From Symbiodinium natans (Eukaryota > Sar > Dinophyceae > Suessiales > Symbiodiniaceae): a DNA stretch of 64,000 bases. The notes beneath the pieces were generated by a model. The model was not told where the DNA came from. It made no database searches and saw only the letters and a program-made list of their open reading frames with translations. Position 1 is the first letter of the stretch, and each line of letters opens with the position of its first letter. The position numbers and the translations under genes were made by a program. Positions 1 to 9,528 of the stretch are shown here, one piece after another. The DNA is taken from positions 1,274,953 to 1,338,952 of the forward strand of contig CAJNDS010002191.1 in assembly GCA_905221605.1 (NCBI GenBank). The letters run 5' to 3'.

Positions 1-1044
1 AGCCCTAAACCCTAAGCCTTCAACCCAAATTCCTGGACCCCTAATCACCAAGCCTAAGCGTTAAACCACAAGAGCCCTAGACCCTAAGAGCCGAAGAGCC
101 TCAACCCAAGCCGGCTACCAGCAGCCTGGAGGCTTCGACCCTACCCGGATTTCCGATACTTTCTCTTTAAGTTCGCAAGCCGCGCACCCCCCCCCCCCCC
201 CAAAAAAAAAAAAAGAGGGGGCTCGCGTTTAAAACTTCAGGCCAGATACTCTTCTGCCATTTAGGTAATTAGGGCTTAGGGGTTGCTTTATAGATGCTTG
301 CCTTTTGGGGCATCGTGATTCCTTGTACTTTAGGCTACCACAAAGGGCCGATCATCTCCTCCAGACGCGGAACTGATCTACCCCAAGGGTTTAGGGGTTT
401 AGGGGTTTCGGGATTTAGGGTTTAGGGTGTAGGCCCTCAAACCTGAAAGGTCAAGCCATTGTGTCCATCAAGGGATGGGACTCACATGCTTCGGGCAAGA
501 AGCATCTGCAGAGGCTGGCTCGGGGTCTAGCGGGCAGTGTTCTCGGGGTTTTTTCTGTGCGACGCTCAACTGTTTTATGGTTTTAGGTCCGAGGACATTA
601 GGGTACCTTTTACCTGAACCCTAACCTTAAACCCTTCACCCTAAATCTGCGCGCATATCTCGGGTCCCGACCGACTGACCAGTCTAGGTAGCGCCTGCAA
701 CTCTCAACCCTAAAGCCCAAAAACGCACAAGGCAGGTTCCATCCACAAAATCGAACCCCTGTGTGGATGGCTACCGGCCCGTAAATTTAGGGCACGCAAG
801 GGGTCCAGAATGTCCAAACCCTCCACCCTAAACCCAAAACCCTAATCCCTAATCCCTAAACCCTAAATAGATAGACCCCCGCAAGGTTCCAGAAAAGGCG
901 ATTGAGGGATCAGGGGTGTGCCGATGTGCAGCGTGCTGGATGCAACCCGAAACCGGCAGCCCTAAACCCTACACACTTTTCGGGTTTAGGGTTTAGGGCC
1001 CAAAAGCCCTAAACCCTATGGGGTTTACCGTTAGTTCCCTGAAG
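1..1044. other. Intergenic or intronic sequence with degenerate telomere-like repeats
   Basis: I see no convincing exon here. The stretch holds scattered short runs of CCCTAAA (for example 830-870 and 955-970) and TTTAGGG (380-430, 980-1000), a C13/A12 run near 187-213, and non-repetitive filler. Runs face both ways, as in the introns further along, so this may be an intron of a gene starting upstream of the window. Confidence 0.5.
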
Positions 1045-1123
1045 GCTCGAGGCTCAGCCAATGAAGCTGCGAACCGGTATTGAGAGGCCCCTCCCGGCGT
1101 GGGGGGCCCTGGGGGCGGATGGC
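1045..1123 (+). CDS. Candidate exon, unknown protein (gene 1)
   Basis: After GAAG|G a 26-codon open frame runs to GGC|GTTAGG and reads LEAQPMKLRTGIERPLPAWG and onward. It sits between a CCCTAAA run on its left and the TTTTAGGG array on its right, the same setting as the proven DnaJ exons. It ends in phase 0, which fits the ATG-beginning exon at 2650. No family is recognised. The call rests on frame, splice-site pattern and position only. Confidence 0.4.
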
Positions 1124-1449
1124 GTTAGGGTTTAGGGTTTTAGGGTTTTAGGGTTTTAGGGTTTTAGGGTTTTAGGGTTTTAGGGTTTTAGGGTTTTAGG
1201 GTTTTAGGGTTTTAGGGTTTTAGGGTTTTAGGGTTTTAGGGTTTTAGGGTTTTAGGGTTTTAGGGTTTTCGGGTTTTAGGGTTTTAGGGTTTTAGGGTTT
1301 TAGGGTTTTAGGGTTTTAGGGTTTTAGGGTTTTAGGGTTTTAGGGTTTTAGGGTTTTAGGGTTTTAGGGTTTTAGGGTTTTAGGGTTTAATTAGGGTTTA
1401 TTTTAGGGTTTTAGGGTTTTAGGGTTTTAGGGTTTTAGGGTTTTAGGGC
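1124..1449 (+). repeat. TTTTAGGG octamer array (about 38 units)
   Basis: A nearly perfect tandem array of the 8-mer TTTTAGGG, broken once at about 1388-1405 by a TTTAATTAGGG variant. Almost every other array in the window uses the 7-mer TTTAGGG. The array begins at the donor of the candidate exon at 1045-1123. Confidence 0.9.
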
Positions 1450-1484
1450 TTAATGTTCAGGGTTCAGGGCCCCAAAAACCCGTG

Positions 1485-1594
1485 AGGGTTTACGAAAATG
1501 GGGGGGGAGGGCCCGTTGTAGTAGACCCCCAAATAGTAGGATTCCCTTATAATAAGGACCCCCAATCAGGTACCCCCTACTTTCGGAAACCCCC
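1485..1594. mobile_element. Inverted-repeat element RF-C
   Basis: Starts GTGAGGGTTTACGAAAAT and ends with the reverse complement ACTTTCGGAAACCCCCAC. Inside are the family words AGACCCCCAAATAGTAGGAT and TAAGGACCCCCAAT. Related copies lie at 9359, 9529, 34676, 58389 and 62366. No coding capacity, so a MITE-like or introner-like unit. It begins GTGAGG and is followed shortly by an AG. Confidence 0.7.
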
Positions 1595-1683
1595 ACATAA
1601 ACAGAAGCATCCTCCTAGTGGGATATTCGGGCCTCTATAGGGTTTGTAGAATCCTTATTCCCCCACCCTCGGTGTGGGGTTGT

Positions 1684-1815
1684 GAGATGTTAAACTCAAC
1701 TCTTCTCCTCGCCCGGAGCTCTTCTCCTCGCCCGGTCTACTCCTCGCTCATCCCTGGAGTGCCCTTGGAGTGCCCAACCCCAGAGTGTCCCTGGAGTGCC
1801 CAACCCAAGAGTAAA
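1684..1815. repeat. Dispersed repeat with GTCCCTGGAGTGCCCAACCC units, copy 1
   Basis: Contains two copies of CTTCTCCTCGCCCGG followed by tandem units of about 20-30 bp with the core CCTGGAGTGCCCAACCCCAG. A close copy lies about 48 kb away at 49780-50000. Open frames across it come from the repeat, so no gene is called. Confidence 0.75.
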
Positions 1816-2404
1816 GCGGAGGTTAGGTTGGGTGAGTTGCTAGGTGGTTGAGGGTTTTCGGCTAGCACACTTCTCAACATAGTGAACGTTCTGGAAACAA
1901 AAGCGCCCATGAGCCCGCAAAAGCTTTGCTTTTGGGCTTCCAGGGTTTGCGGGTTGAGATGTTTCGGGCTATGAGCCTTCAAGTAGGGGGCTGTGCCTTG
2001 TGGTGCAGTTGCTTTTCGAGTAGTAGAGTAGGTCCTGCATGTGTTTCTGGGGAGGCTGACCACTTTGGGGGAGGTCTGCGAGGGGCCCTTAAGCCCTAGC
2101 CCGCTTTTAGCATTCAGGGCTTAAAAGCATGGGCCATTAGGAATTTCAGGCATTGGGTGTGGTTCAGTGTCTGACATGCCTGTGAATGAGAGCGGCTCAG
2201 CCTAGCACCCTAACTCGGAGCCCGAGAGCAATCAGCAAAGCAACCCACAACCCGAAGCCGTGAAGGGAGCCAAGCTACTGGAATTGAGCCCGAGGTAGCC
2301 CTGAAGTCCTAAACCGAAACCTGTTTTTTTTTTTTGTTTGTGGCCCCCGAGGCTGAATAGTTGTCGATCTGTTTGGGCTTGGGGTTTAGGATTTTGGGTT
2401 TAGG

Positions 2405-2440
2405 GGTGTGGGGGGGGGGGGGGGGGGGGGGGGGGGGGTG
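2405..2440 (+). repeat. Poly-G tract
   Basis: About 30 consecutive G followed by GGGTGGGTGGGGGCGGGG. Similar poly-G or poly-C tracts recur at 5606, 9198, 16159, 21507, 30429, 33041, 33591, 50327 and 53993, often inside inverted-repeat elements. Confidence 0.9.
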
Positions 2441-2649
2441 GGTGGGGGCGGGGTTAGGATTTGAGTTTTAGTTAGGGGTTGTGGTTTATGGCCTTTGGGG
2501 CTCGGGTTTCGGGTTCAGGTTTTGTCGGGCTTTTGGGGTTAGTTGGGGATTTGGGGTGCAGGGTTTAGGGCTGCTTATCCTAAAGCCTAAGCCGCAACCC
2601 CTATAGAAACCCTAAACCCTAAACCCTAAACACTTTTCCCTAAACCCAG

Positions 2650-2692
2650 ATGCTCAGCGCCGAGTTCCTCCAGTGCATGCATCGAAAGGGGG
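2650..2692 (+). CDS. Candidate exon beginning with ATG, unknown protein (gene 1)
   Basis: Between TAAACCCAG| and |GTTTAGGG lies a frame reading MLSAEFLQCMHRKG. The left flank is a CCCTAAA run and the donor is itself the start of a GTTTAGGG array. It accepts the phase 0 end of the previous candidate and leaves phase 1. The ATG could be a start codon or an internal Met. Product not recognised. Confidence 0.5.
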
Positions 2693-2928
2693 GTTTAGGG
2701 TTTAGGGTTTACTGTTTAGGGCTTAGGGTTTAGAGTTTAGGGTTTAGAGGGTTTAGGGTTTAGGGTCTCCTTCCAAGGCCTCCGCTCGACCTCCTCGATG
2801 CAGCGCTGTTCGTGGAGGCTCCAACTTCTAAGCTGCAGCTTACTCGGTAGGTTCTTGGGATTTGTAGTTGGGGGTTTAGGGTTTTTAGTTTAGGGTTTAG
2901 GGTTTAGGGTATCTTCCCTTATTTTTAG

Positions 2929-3012
2929 TAGCCCAGCGGTACCCTTTACATTTTTTTTTGGTTCTGGGTTCCCGTATAAAGTAGTCAACCCAAATAAGGG
3001 TGCCCTTATGGT
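2929..3012. mobile_element. Element RF-D, partial
   Basis: Shares GTAGCCCAGCGGTACCCTTT at its start and CCAACCCAAATAAGGGTGCC near its end with the complete copy at 5563-5711. The closing terminal repeat (GGGCTACCAAG) is missing. Confidence 0.6.
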
Positions 3013-3837
3013 TCTTGGGATTCGTAGTTGGGGGGTTTAGAGTCTAAGCGTTTAGAGTTTAGGGTTTAGAGTTTAAAGTTTTTTTTTTTTTTTATTGGGG
3101 GGGGCGGGGGGGGTTCCCTGGTAGGTTCTTGGGGCATCGAATATTTCCCTTATTGGGTTTAAGAGGATCATATTCAGGATTAGTTTTCATAGGGTTTCAA
3201 GGGCCATCCTGGTTTGAGGGAATCGGGTTGTCCGAAAGGCTCAAGGAAACACCCCTTTGGTGGTGAGGATTTTGGGTGCGTGCCGTTCGGGGTTGCTGTA
3301 GCAGCCTGTAGCAGATCTGAAGGAACCGTGATAGCATGACTGCCCAATGTGGTACTCGTGACGCGCATGATCTGAAGGAAACATTACCAACCCTAAGCCC
3401 TAAACCCTAAACCGCACTTGTGTCAAACTTGCTGTGCCGAGCGGCTACCGCCGACTTTTCTCAAGTCCAGAACCTGAGAAGCCCAGGAAGCCATAAGCCG
3501 TTTGGGGTTTAGGCTTTTCGGTTTAGGGTTCAGGGTTTTTTTATTTGCAGTGTTTGGAGTTTATCGTTTAGGGTTCGCAGGTACTAAGGGACGAGACGCC
3601 CACCTAATGGGTATGTAATCAAAGGTACTTTAGTCTTGCTGGAAATTACACCGCTTGGGCACTAGTAGCTTTCCTGCATTGACATACATATGTATATATA
3701 TATATACATATCTATAATATGTATGCATAAGTTATGGGCTTCGAGCAAGGGTCAAAGTGAGAAGAGTGGAACACGATGTAGTGAGAATTGTTGAAGGGAG
3801 CTAAAACGCTCATCCCCAATATTCCTACGATGACAGT

Positions 3838-3945
3838 AAACTCCACAAGTTGGAACATCCTCATCCCCATACCACAAAAAGTATACTAATGGAAATACCA
3901 GCTCTAATCATCCGTAAACCATGTTCCAACTTTCTGGAGTTTACA
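3838..3945. mobile_element. Inverted-repeat element RF-I
   Basis: Terminal repeats CTCCACAAGTTGGAACAT and ATGTTCCAACTTTCTGGAG are near-perfect inverse copies about 70 bp apart. A second copy in the opposite order lies at 55090-55200. Non-coding. Confidence 0.75.
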
Positions 3946-4048
3946 GAAAACCTGAAACCCCGAACCCTAAACCCTAAACCCTAAACCCTAAACCCTAAAC
4001 CCTAAACCCTAAACCCTAAACCCTAAACCCCGAACCCGAAACTGCCAG

Positions 4049-4119
4049 ACGGGCGGCTGGGGCATCCCAGACGGCCTTGGGGACTACCCGACAGTGCTCA
4101 CACTGGGCGAAGCTTGCCG
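4049..4119 (+). CDS. Candidate exon, unknown protein (gene 1)
   Basis: Lies exactly between CTGCCAG| and |GTAGGGTTTAGGG, with nine CCCTAAA units on its left and twelve TTTAGGG units on its right. All three forward frames are open. The frame that continues phase 1 from 2692 reads GRLGHPRRPWGLPDSAHTGR and ends in phase 0. Position and flanks make it a good exon, but the frame is uncertain. Confidence 0.45.
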
Positions 4120-4236
4120 GTAGGGTTTAGGGTTTAGGGTTTAGGGTTTAGGGTTTAGGGTTTAGGGTTTAGGGTTTAGGGTTTAGGGTTTAGGGTGTAG
4201 GGTGTAGGGTGTAGGGTGTAGGGTGTAGGGTTTAGG
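4120..4236 (+). repeat. TTTAGGG array with GTGTAGGG variants
   Basis: About 16 units, the last five or so changed to TGTAGGG. It begins at the donor of the exon at 4049-4119 and mirrors the CCCTAAA array at 3961-4028 on the other side of that exon. Confidence 0.95.
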
Positions 4237-4714
4237 GTTAGTTTATACGGTTGAGGGTTTACTATGGTGTCGTAGTGTACTTTATGGTTGAGGGTTGCAT
4301 ATGGTGTCGTATTTAGGTTTTGGTGTCTGGGGTTTAGGGTTGAAGTGGCCCGACCCAGGACGCCTGTTGCCTAAGAGCTTCTTGGTTTTCGGGAGTCCTG
4401 TATAGTTCGTTCTTGGTCTCTGGGTAGGGTAGGTAGGCAGGTAGGCGCTTTGAATATTTTCCCTCATTGGGTTCAAGAGGGTCATATTCATGCAAAAATA
4501 TTTTTCAGAGGGTGCGCAGGGGCCTTGCGGACAAGTTTGGATTTTCATTCCCTTCGTTCTGTCATGGGTGCGTAGAAGCCAGATGGAAGGTGCTGCAGGT
4601 CTATGCACAACGCCGTTGGCCTACTCTTGAGATCCTAAACCCTAAAACCCTGAACCCTAAACCCTAAACCGCACACACCCCAAGCCTCTGGGTCGCGGGG
4701 GAAGGCGGATTGCG

Positions 4715-4878
4715 GAACTCAGTCACCATGATCCACTTTACACTTTTTGGGATACTAGATTTCCCCTACAGAACTACTGAGTGTAGACTTTTTGGGGGGC
4801 TTTTTGGATACTATCATTTCTCCTACAGAACTACTAAGTGTAGACCTTTTTGGGGGGCTTATGAACTCAGCAGCTAAG
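4715..4878. mobile_element. Element RF-A with internal tandem duplication
   Basis: Ends with CTTATGAACTCAGCAGCTAAG and carries the family core ACTTTACACTTTTTGGGATACTAG. A unit of about 60 bp, TTTGGGATACTA to GTGTAGAC, is present twice in tandem. Other copies are at 7465, 12639 and 36451. Confidence 0.65.
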
Positions 4879-4974
4879 TCTGGGGTGTCTGCGAAGTCAT
4901 CTGCAGGAGGGGAAAGGGGAGGTGCCTCCATCCAACACGCCGCCCAGGGTCAGCGAACCCTATATACCCTCTAA

Positions 4975-5270
4975 ACCCCCTGAACCCTATAGACCCTATA
5001 AACCCTCAAAACCTAAACCCTATAGACCCTACAGACCTACAAAACCGCCCAAACCCCTGTAAACCCCTATAAACCTTTCGATGATCTCTTAAACGCTACA
5101 AACCCTCTAAACCCTACAAATCCCCCTAAACCCTACAAAACCCTCTTCTCTCTAAACCCTACAAAACCCTATAAACCCTACAAATCCCTCTAAGCCCTGA
5201 TCCCTAAACCCTAATCCCTACACCCCACACCCTACACCCTAAACCCTAAACCCTAAACCTTACAAAATCC
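4975..5270. repeat. Degenerate CCCTAAA / CCCTATA / CCCTACAAA repeats
   Basis: About 300 bp of diverged units such as AACCCTATAGACCCTATA and AACCCTACAAA, passing into cleaner CCCTAAA units just before the exon at 5285. No coding signal. Confidence 0.8.
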
Positions 5271-5284
5271 TGCGATGATCCCAG

Positions 5285-5369
5285 GAGATGGACTTCTCGT
5301 TCTCCCGCGCAGTGGCCGAGCTAAGACCGCCTGGGGCTCTCCTGGCAGCTATGACTGCCTTGAAAGGGC
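5285..5369 (+). CDS. Candidate exon, unknown protein (gene 1)
   Basis: Follows GATCCCAG| and reads EMDFSFSRAVAELRPPGALL and onward, to a GC donor (GGGC|GCAGGG) just before a TTTAGGG array. It takes phase 0 from 4119 and leaves phase 1, matching the next exon. A second frame is also open over the same span. The sequence looks like a soluble helical segment, with no family recognised. Confidence 0.5.
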
Positions 5370-5562
5370 GCAGGGTTTAGGGTTTAGGGTCTAGGGTTTA
5401 GGGTTTAGGGTTTAGGGTTTAGGGTTTCGGGTGCAGGCTGCACGGTTGAGCCAGGAGATTGTTATGGTTTGCCATGTGTGACCTCGAAAACGTAGACGGT
5501 GAATGTGGGTTGAATTCCCAGTGCAAGCGGCCAAGGGCCACCCTTACATAGGGGGCTAATTA

Positions 5563-5596
5563 CTTGGTAGCCCAGTGGTACCCTTGTCTTTTTTTT

Positions 5597-5627
<31 letters not shown>

Positions 5628-5711
5628 GGGGGGGTGGTGCAAGGTTCCCTTACAAAATGACCAACCCAAAAAAGGGTGCCCTTATTGAAATATGGTTACT
5701 GGGCTACCAAG
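5563..5711. mobile_element. Element RF-D, complete copy
   Basis: Terminal repeats CTTGGTAGCCCAGTGGTACC and GGTTACTGGGCTACCAAG are inverse copies. The interior has T17 followed by about 30 G. Partial copies are at 2929, 14497, 28705 and 49159. Confidence 0.8.
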
Positions 5712-5912
5712 ATTACAATATCTACAATGGCTACATAAGTTACGTCAGATGCTGATGGTGTCTGCTTAGGGTTTAGGGTTCGGCCAGTCAAGGCCAGGAA
5801 CCCTAAACCCCAAACCCTAAACCCTACACCCTAAACCCTAAACCCTACACCCTAAACCCTAAACCCTAAACCCTAAATGAACCAAAAAAAAGGGGAAAAA
5901 ACCCTTAACCAG

Positions 5913-6043
5913 GTAGAAAAAGGATGCTGCCGACATCCGAAGCGAGGACTCTTGACAACCCCGAGCAGAAGTCCACGCCTCAACCCTCCACTGCGGTGTC
6001 GAAGGTAGCCACCTCCTATCTCGCAGAGCACGACCCCAGCGAG
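5913..6043 (+). CDS. Candidate exon, unknown protein (gene 1)
   Basis: From AACCAG| a 43-codon frame runs through MLPTSEARTLDNPEQKSTPQ and ATSYLAEHDPSE to a GC donor (GAG|GCGTTTTCGG). Its start phase (1) fits the exon ending at 5369. The composition is hydrophilic and rich in Ser, Thr and Pro, as in a linker. TTTAGGG-like repeats start about 20 bp after the donor. No family recognised. Confidence 0.5.
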
Positions 6044-6802
6044 GCGTTTTCGGGAGGGTTGGGGGTTTTGGGTTTGGGGTTTAGGGTGTGGTGTTTCGGG
6101 TTTAGGGTTAGGGTTTGGGGGGGTGGGTCGCTTTTACCTGAAGCTGGTCCGGGTTTTCAAGTTTCCGGTCGGCGTGATGATGACGATCACCCCCAGACCT
6201 ATCAACCCGAGTGACTGGTGTCTGATCTAACCAGCCGCAGCTTGTAGACAATGAATTCCGCTTAGGGTGTGAGATGTGTGGTAGGTATCTAGAGGATACG
6301 CGTTCAGAAAACTATGCGGTCGTCTGACACAGCGGGCGACACTTCGATACGATTTTGGATACGCGTCCCGAATCGCTCTCCCCTTAATTTTGCAGTTGGC
6401 TCTCGACATTAGGGTCCCTTTCTGGGTCCTACAGACCAAAAGTGACCCTAGACAGTAGTTTAGAGAACTACCCGAATCACACCCTAAAAAACCCTAAACC
6501 ATAATTTAGAGAAATTCCAGAGTTACATAAGCCTGGCCACCATAGAGTCTCAGAGAAATTCCAAAGTTCGCAGCCGAGAGAGGGTTTCGGGAGTTTGGGG
6601 GGAAGCGGGAGTTGCCAAACGTGCAGCTTATTGTTCGTCATTGTTCGGCGCTTTTTGGATTACTTCTTACCTTAGACCCTATCACCAATCACCCTAAACC
6701 CTAAACCCTAAACCCTAAACCCTAAACCCTAAACCCTAAACCCTAAACCCTAAACCCTAAACCCGAATGCCTAAACTAGATGGTTTTTTGGCAACTGCTA
6801 AG
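6044..6802. other. Probable intron
   Basis: Begins with TTTGGG/TTTAGGG-type sequence (6055-6120) and ends with a 12-unit CCCTAAA array (6691-6766). The middle (6150-6660) is non-repetitive, and I could not place an exon in it. Confidence 0.4.
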
Positions 6803-6840
6803 TATGCCAGGGAGGCGGCCGGACCTTTGGATCCCAAGGG
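6803..6840 (+). CDS. Candidate exon, unknown protein (gene 1)
   Basis: Reads YAREAAGPLDPKG between AACTGCTAAG| and |GTAACC. The same frame extends back to an ATG at 6769 (MPKLDGFLATAK), so a first exon starting there is possible. The CCCTAAA array ends just upstream and TTTAGGG repeats follow 55 bp downstream. Confidence 0.45.
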
Positions 6841-7106
6841 GTAACCCTTGTTGCGATTTTGTTAGTCGTTAGGCGTCTGTGACCCTATTTTAGGGTTTAG
6901 GGTTTAGGGTTGTTGGGCTTTGGGGTGCCCCTTGTTTCATCTTGTTTCCATGTACGCACACAAAGACCTCTTCTTTCTTGATCCAAGAGGGCCCCATTGC
7001 ACAAAGGCAACTACCTACGGAAGACGTCAGGGAGTGCTTCAATTCAACCATGTACCGGTAGTAACACCTTAGCCCAAACAGGTAAGTACAAGTAGTACTT
7101 CGTGAG

Positions 7107-7222
7107 ATCTCGTGCGTACGCGTGGGCGAGGTTGAAGTCTATCCTTCAGACGATGGCGAGCGGGCCACGTACAAACGGAACTCGCCACTCAGCAATCAAA
7201 TGGCCAAGCATTTTGGATTTGG
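7107..7222 (+). CDS. Candidate exon, unknown protein (gene 1)
   Basis: After GTGAG| the frame reads EVEVYPSDDGERATYKRNSP and SNQMAKHFGFG before a GT donor that is the first base pair of a TTTAGGG run (TTTGG|GTTTAG), leaving phase 2. The frame stays open upstream to 7087, so the acceptor may be earlier. Acid/base balance and codon variety look like real protein. It joins in phase to 7812. Family not recognised. Confidence 0.6.
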
Positions 7223-7464
7223 GTTTAGGGTTTAGGGTTTCGGGTTATGATGCTCGTGGGAGGAGATCAAGATTAGAACCCCAAGCCTGCCAACTAGCTT
7301 CTAAGTTCCACTCAACCTCTAAAGGAGTTACCTAAACCCTAAACCCTAAACCCTAAACCCTAAACCCTAAACCCTAAACCCTAAACCCCAAACCCTAAAA
7401 CCTCTGAGGGGAGCCCCAAACAGGGAACCCCAAGAACGTCGTAGGAATAGAATAGGAATATATC

Positions 7465-7558
7465 CTTAGTTGCTGAGTGAGTACACTTTACACTTTGTTG
7501 GGGATACTATAACCCCTATATAGAACTGAAAGTGGGGCTTCTGAACTCAGCAACTAAG
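7465..7558. mobile_element. Inverted-repeat element RF-A
   Basis: Starts CTTAGTTGCTGAGTGAGTAC and ends CTTCTGAACTCAGCAACTAAG, inverse copies over about 18 bp. The interior has TTTACACTTTGTTGGGGATACTA. Non-coding. Confidence 0.8.
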
Positions 7559-7594
7559 TACATGGGCCCTTAATTGCGCTCCCTAGTCGCTTTT

Positions 7595-7690
7595 GAACAG
7601 TTCTGAAAGTTGTATAGGGTATCGAAGAGGTATATAAGGGGTACCCCTGTAAGGGTCCATACTCAGGGACCATGTAATTATCCTTAGACA
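7595..7690. mobile_element. Element RF-J
   Basis: Core TATAGGGTATCGAAGAGGTATATAAGGGGTACCCCT, followed by GGGTCCATACTCAGGGACCATG. The same order of words is found at 42775-42893, and related pieces at 11100, 45705 and 62915. Confidence 0.6.
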
Positions 7691-7811
7691 ACCGTATAAC
7701 CCTAACCCCTAAACCGAAACCCCTAACCCCTAAACCCTAAACCCTAAACCCTAAACCCTAAACCCTAAACCCTAAACCCTAAACCCTAAACCCTAAACCC
7801 TAAACCTGAAG

Positions 7812-7875
7812 GCTTCCTGGGATGAAGGGTGCACTGAAGCAAAATCTGGATGCCCTCGCCGGCTTGGACGCGCAG
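7812..7875 (+). CDS. Candidate exon, unknown protein (gene 1)
   Basis: Frame LPGMKGALKQNLDALAGLDA between CCTGAAG|G and a GC donor (CAG|GCGCACGGTTTAGG). It takes phase 2 from 7222 and gives phase 0. A 17-unit CCCTAAA array is on its left and TTTAGGG on its right. It looks like an amphipathic helix. Confidence 0.65.
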
Positions 7876-8094
7876 GCGCACGGTTTAGGGTTTAGGGATG
7901 TTTAGGGTTTAGGGTTTAGGGTCTATAGGGTTTAGGGCTTACGTCCAGGACAGATAGGGCCCTAAACCGCTGTACTCTAAAATCCTTAACTTAAAACCTT
8001 ATGAGCACTGTCAAGATCTCGGGCGCGTGCCCGTGGGTTCCCCACAGTTTCCTAAACCCCCAACTCCGTACGAAAACCCAAACAGAGTTTGCAG

Positions 8095-8191
8095 GTCTTC
8101 CACAGTGTTGACGCAACCGATCTGGCTGGCACGCTGCTGACGCAGGGAGTGCAGGCCGAATTGCCCCTGACACAATTCAGACCTTCCGCAG
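8095..8191 (+). CDS. Candidate exon, unknown protein (gene 1)
   Basis: Follows GTTTGCAG| and reads VFHSVDATDLAGTLLTQGVQ, then AELPLTQFRPSAG, to a GT donor (GCAG|GTTAGC). It joins the previous exon in phase 0 and leaves phase 1. Minus-strand frames over the same bases are also open, but the + frame has in-phase neighbours on both sides. Confidence 0.6.
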
Positions 8192-8508
8192 GTTAGCCCT
8201 AAACCCTTACAACCCCTAAAGCTCACGGACCTAAACGCACAAGCCCGAAAACCCTTAAACCCGCAAAGGTCCCAAACTGTAACCTATCATAACGTGAGAA
8301 GAGATACAGATAGTTGGTCTTGCCATTGGGTCTTCCAGTAGGGCAGGAGGCTTTCTAAGACCACCGGTAGTGGCTGCCCGTGTTCCCTGTTTTTAAAATG
8401 GTGTCGGCTTCTTCTTTACCCTAAACCCTAAACCCTAAACCCTAAACCCTAATCCCTAAACCCTAAACCCTAAACCCTAAACCCTGAACCAAAGCACTCC
8501 AGCTGCAG

Positions 8509-8602
8509 GGGGGCTTCCACACGGTGGTGTTCCCCTTTCCACGGTTCTCGCTCAGCCGTGCGCCGTCGCCCGGCAGCCAGTGGATGTTGTCACTCGGCCG
8601 GG
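8509..8602 (+). CDS. Candidate exon, unknown protein (gene 1)
   Basis: After AGCTGCAG| the frame set by the previous exon reads GLPHGGVPLSTVLAQPCAVA and continues to VDVVTRPG at a GC donor (CCGGG|GCTTAC), leaving phase 2. All three frames are open here, so phase decides. CCCTAAA array on the left, TTTAGGG array from 8627 on the right. The GT at AAAG|GTATAA would be an alternative donor. Confidence 0.55.
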
Positions 8603-8971
8603 GCTTACCCTAAAGGTATAATTAGGGTTTAGGGTTTAGGGTTTAGGGTTTAGGGTTTAGGGTTTAGGGTTTAGGGTTAAACCCTAGCGCAGGACCTTCA
8701 GTCAATCATGCCCATGTTCGGTTGCGTTTATCTTTGACGTTTGTTAGATTTTCGGTGTATAGGCTTAATGTTAGATCACACAGGGCAGTTCCTCGAATTT
8801 TGGTCTTCTTAGAGTAATTACCCCCGTACATAAGGCTCCCCGTACTATCATAGGGTTTAGGGTTTCGGGCTTGGAGTCGGGTTTCCACCCCTTCTTTGCT
8901 TAATACTTTTGTTTAAAAGGGGAGGCTGGCGCCTAAGAAAGGGAATGTAGGGCATCGCTGGGTACTACTAC

Positions 8972-9066
8972 TTGCTTAAGAACCCAGAAAAAATGTATTC
9001 CTTATGAAGGGCAATATAGGGATTAGTATTTGTTATTCTTTTGGGGTTCTTAAGCAAATAGCAGAC
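8972..9066. mobile_element. Inverted-repeat element RF-L
   Basis: Starts TTGCTTAAGAACCCAGAAAA and ends GGGGTTCTTAAGCAAATAG. The interior word ATTTGTTATTCTTTTGG is shared with a second copy at 47134-47231. Non-coding. Confidence 0.7.
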
Positions 9067-9358
9067 AAGGGTACGGATTTAAGGTCCAGGGCTTGGGATG
9101 GGCTGAGCCTGAGCCCGCAGAGGTTGCGGTTTAGGGTTTAGGGTTTGGGGTTTGGGGTTTAGGGTTTAGGGTTAGGAGGATATACCGCAGCCGCCCCCTC
9201 TCCCCCCCCCCCCCCCCCCCTAAACTCTACAGCCCAAACCCTTCCACTAGAAGCCCTGGTGCCCAATTTAGTTTATTCAGGAATATTTTCTAGTTAAGGT
9301 ATGTTCCTTCATTCAGTGTATCGGGCTTGCTTTTCGTGAGGTCATTGGGCATACATAT

Positions 9359-9447
9359 GGGGGTTTACGACAATAAGGGACCCCTAATAGTATCGACCCC
9401 CCAAATAGTAGAATTCCTTTGGTACCCCTAGTTTTGGAAACCCCCAC
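9359..9447. mobile_element. Element RF-C
   Basis: GGGGGTTTACGACAATAAGG to TTTTGGAAACCCCCAC, with the interior CGACCCCCCAAATAGTAGAA. It lies directly before the acceptor (CCATCTCCCAG|) of the exon at 9458 and so forms the 3' end of that intron. Confidence 0.75.
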
Positions 9448-9457
9448 CATCTCCCAG

Positions 9458-9528
9458 GAACCCAAACAACTCGCGGCTGCTCCGGGACTTCTTCCAGAGC
9501 GTCATGCGAGATGGGGTCCTCCTAGAAG
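9458..9528 (+). CDS. Candidate exon, unknown protein (gene 1)
   Basis: Reads NPNNSRLLRDFFQSVMRDGV and LLEG between CTCCCAG|G and |GTGGGAG. It takes phase 2 from 8602 and leaves phase 1. This is one of the most protein-like exons outside the DnaJ gene. Its donor is the first base of an RF-C element. Confidence 0.65.

Larger units (their letters stand above)
2693..4048. other. Probable intron with telomere-like runs and element fragments
   Basis: Holds TTTAGGG runs (2693-2765, 2870-2905), an RF-D copy, a piece of element RF-H near 3100-3230, a TA-rich stretch at 3690-3720 and an RF-I element. A 30-codon open stretch at 3417-3520, ending CCGTTTGG|GTTTAGG, could be a further exon but lacks a clear acceptor, so it is not called. 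Confidence 0.45.
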
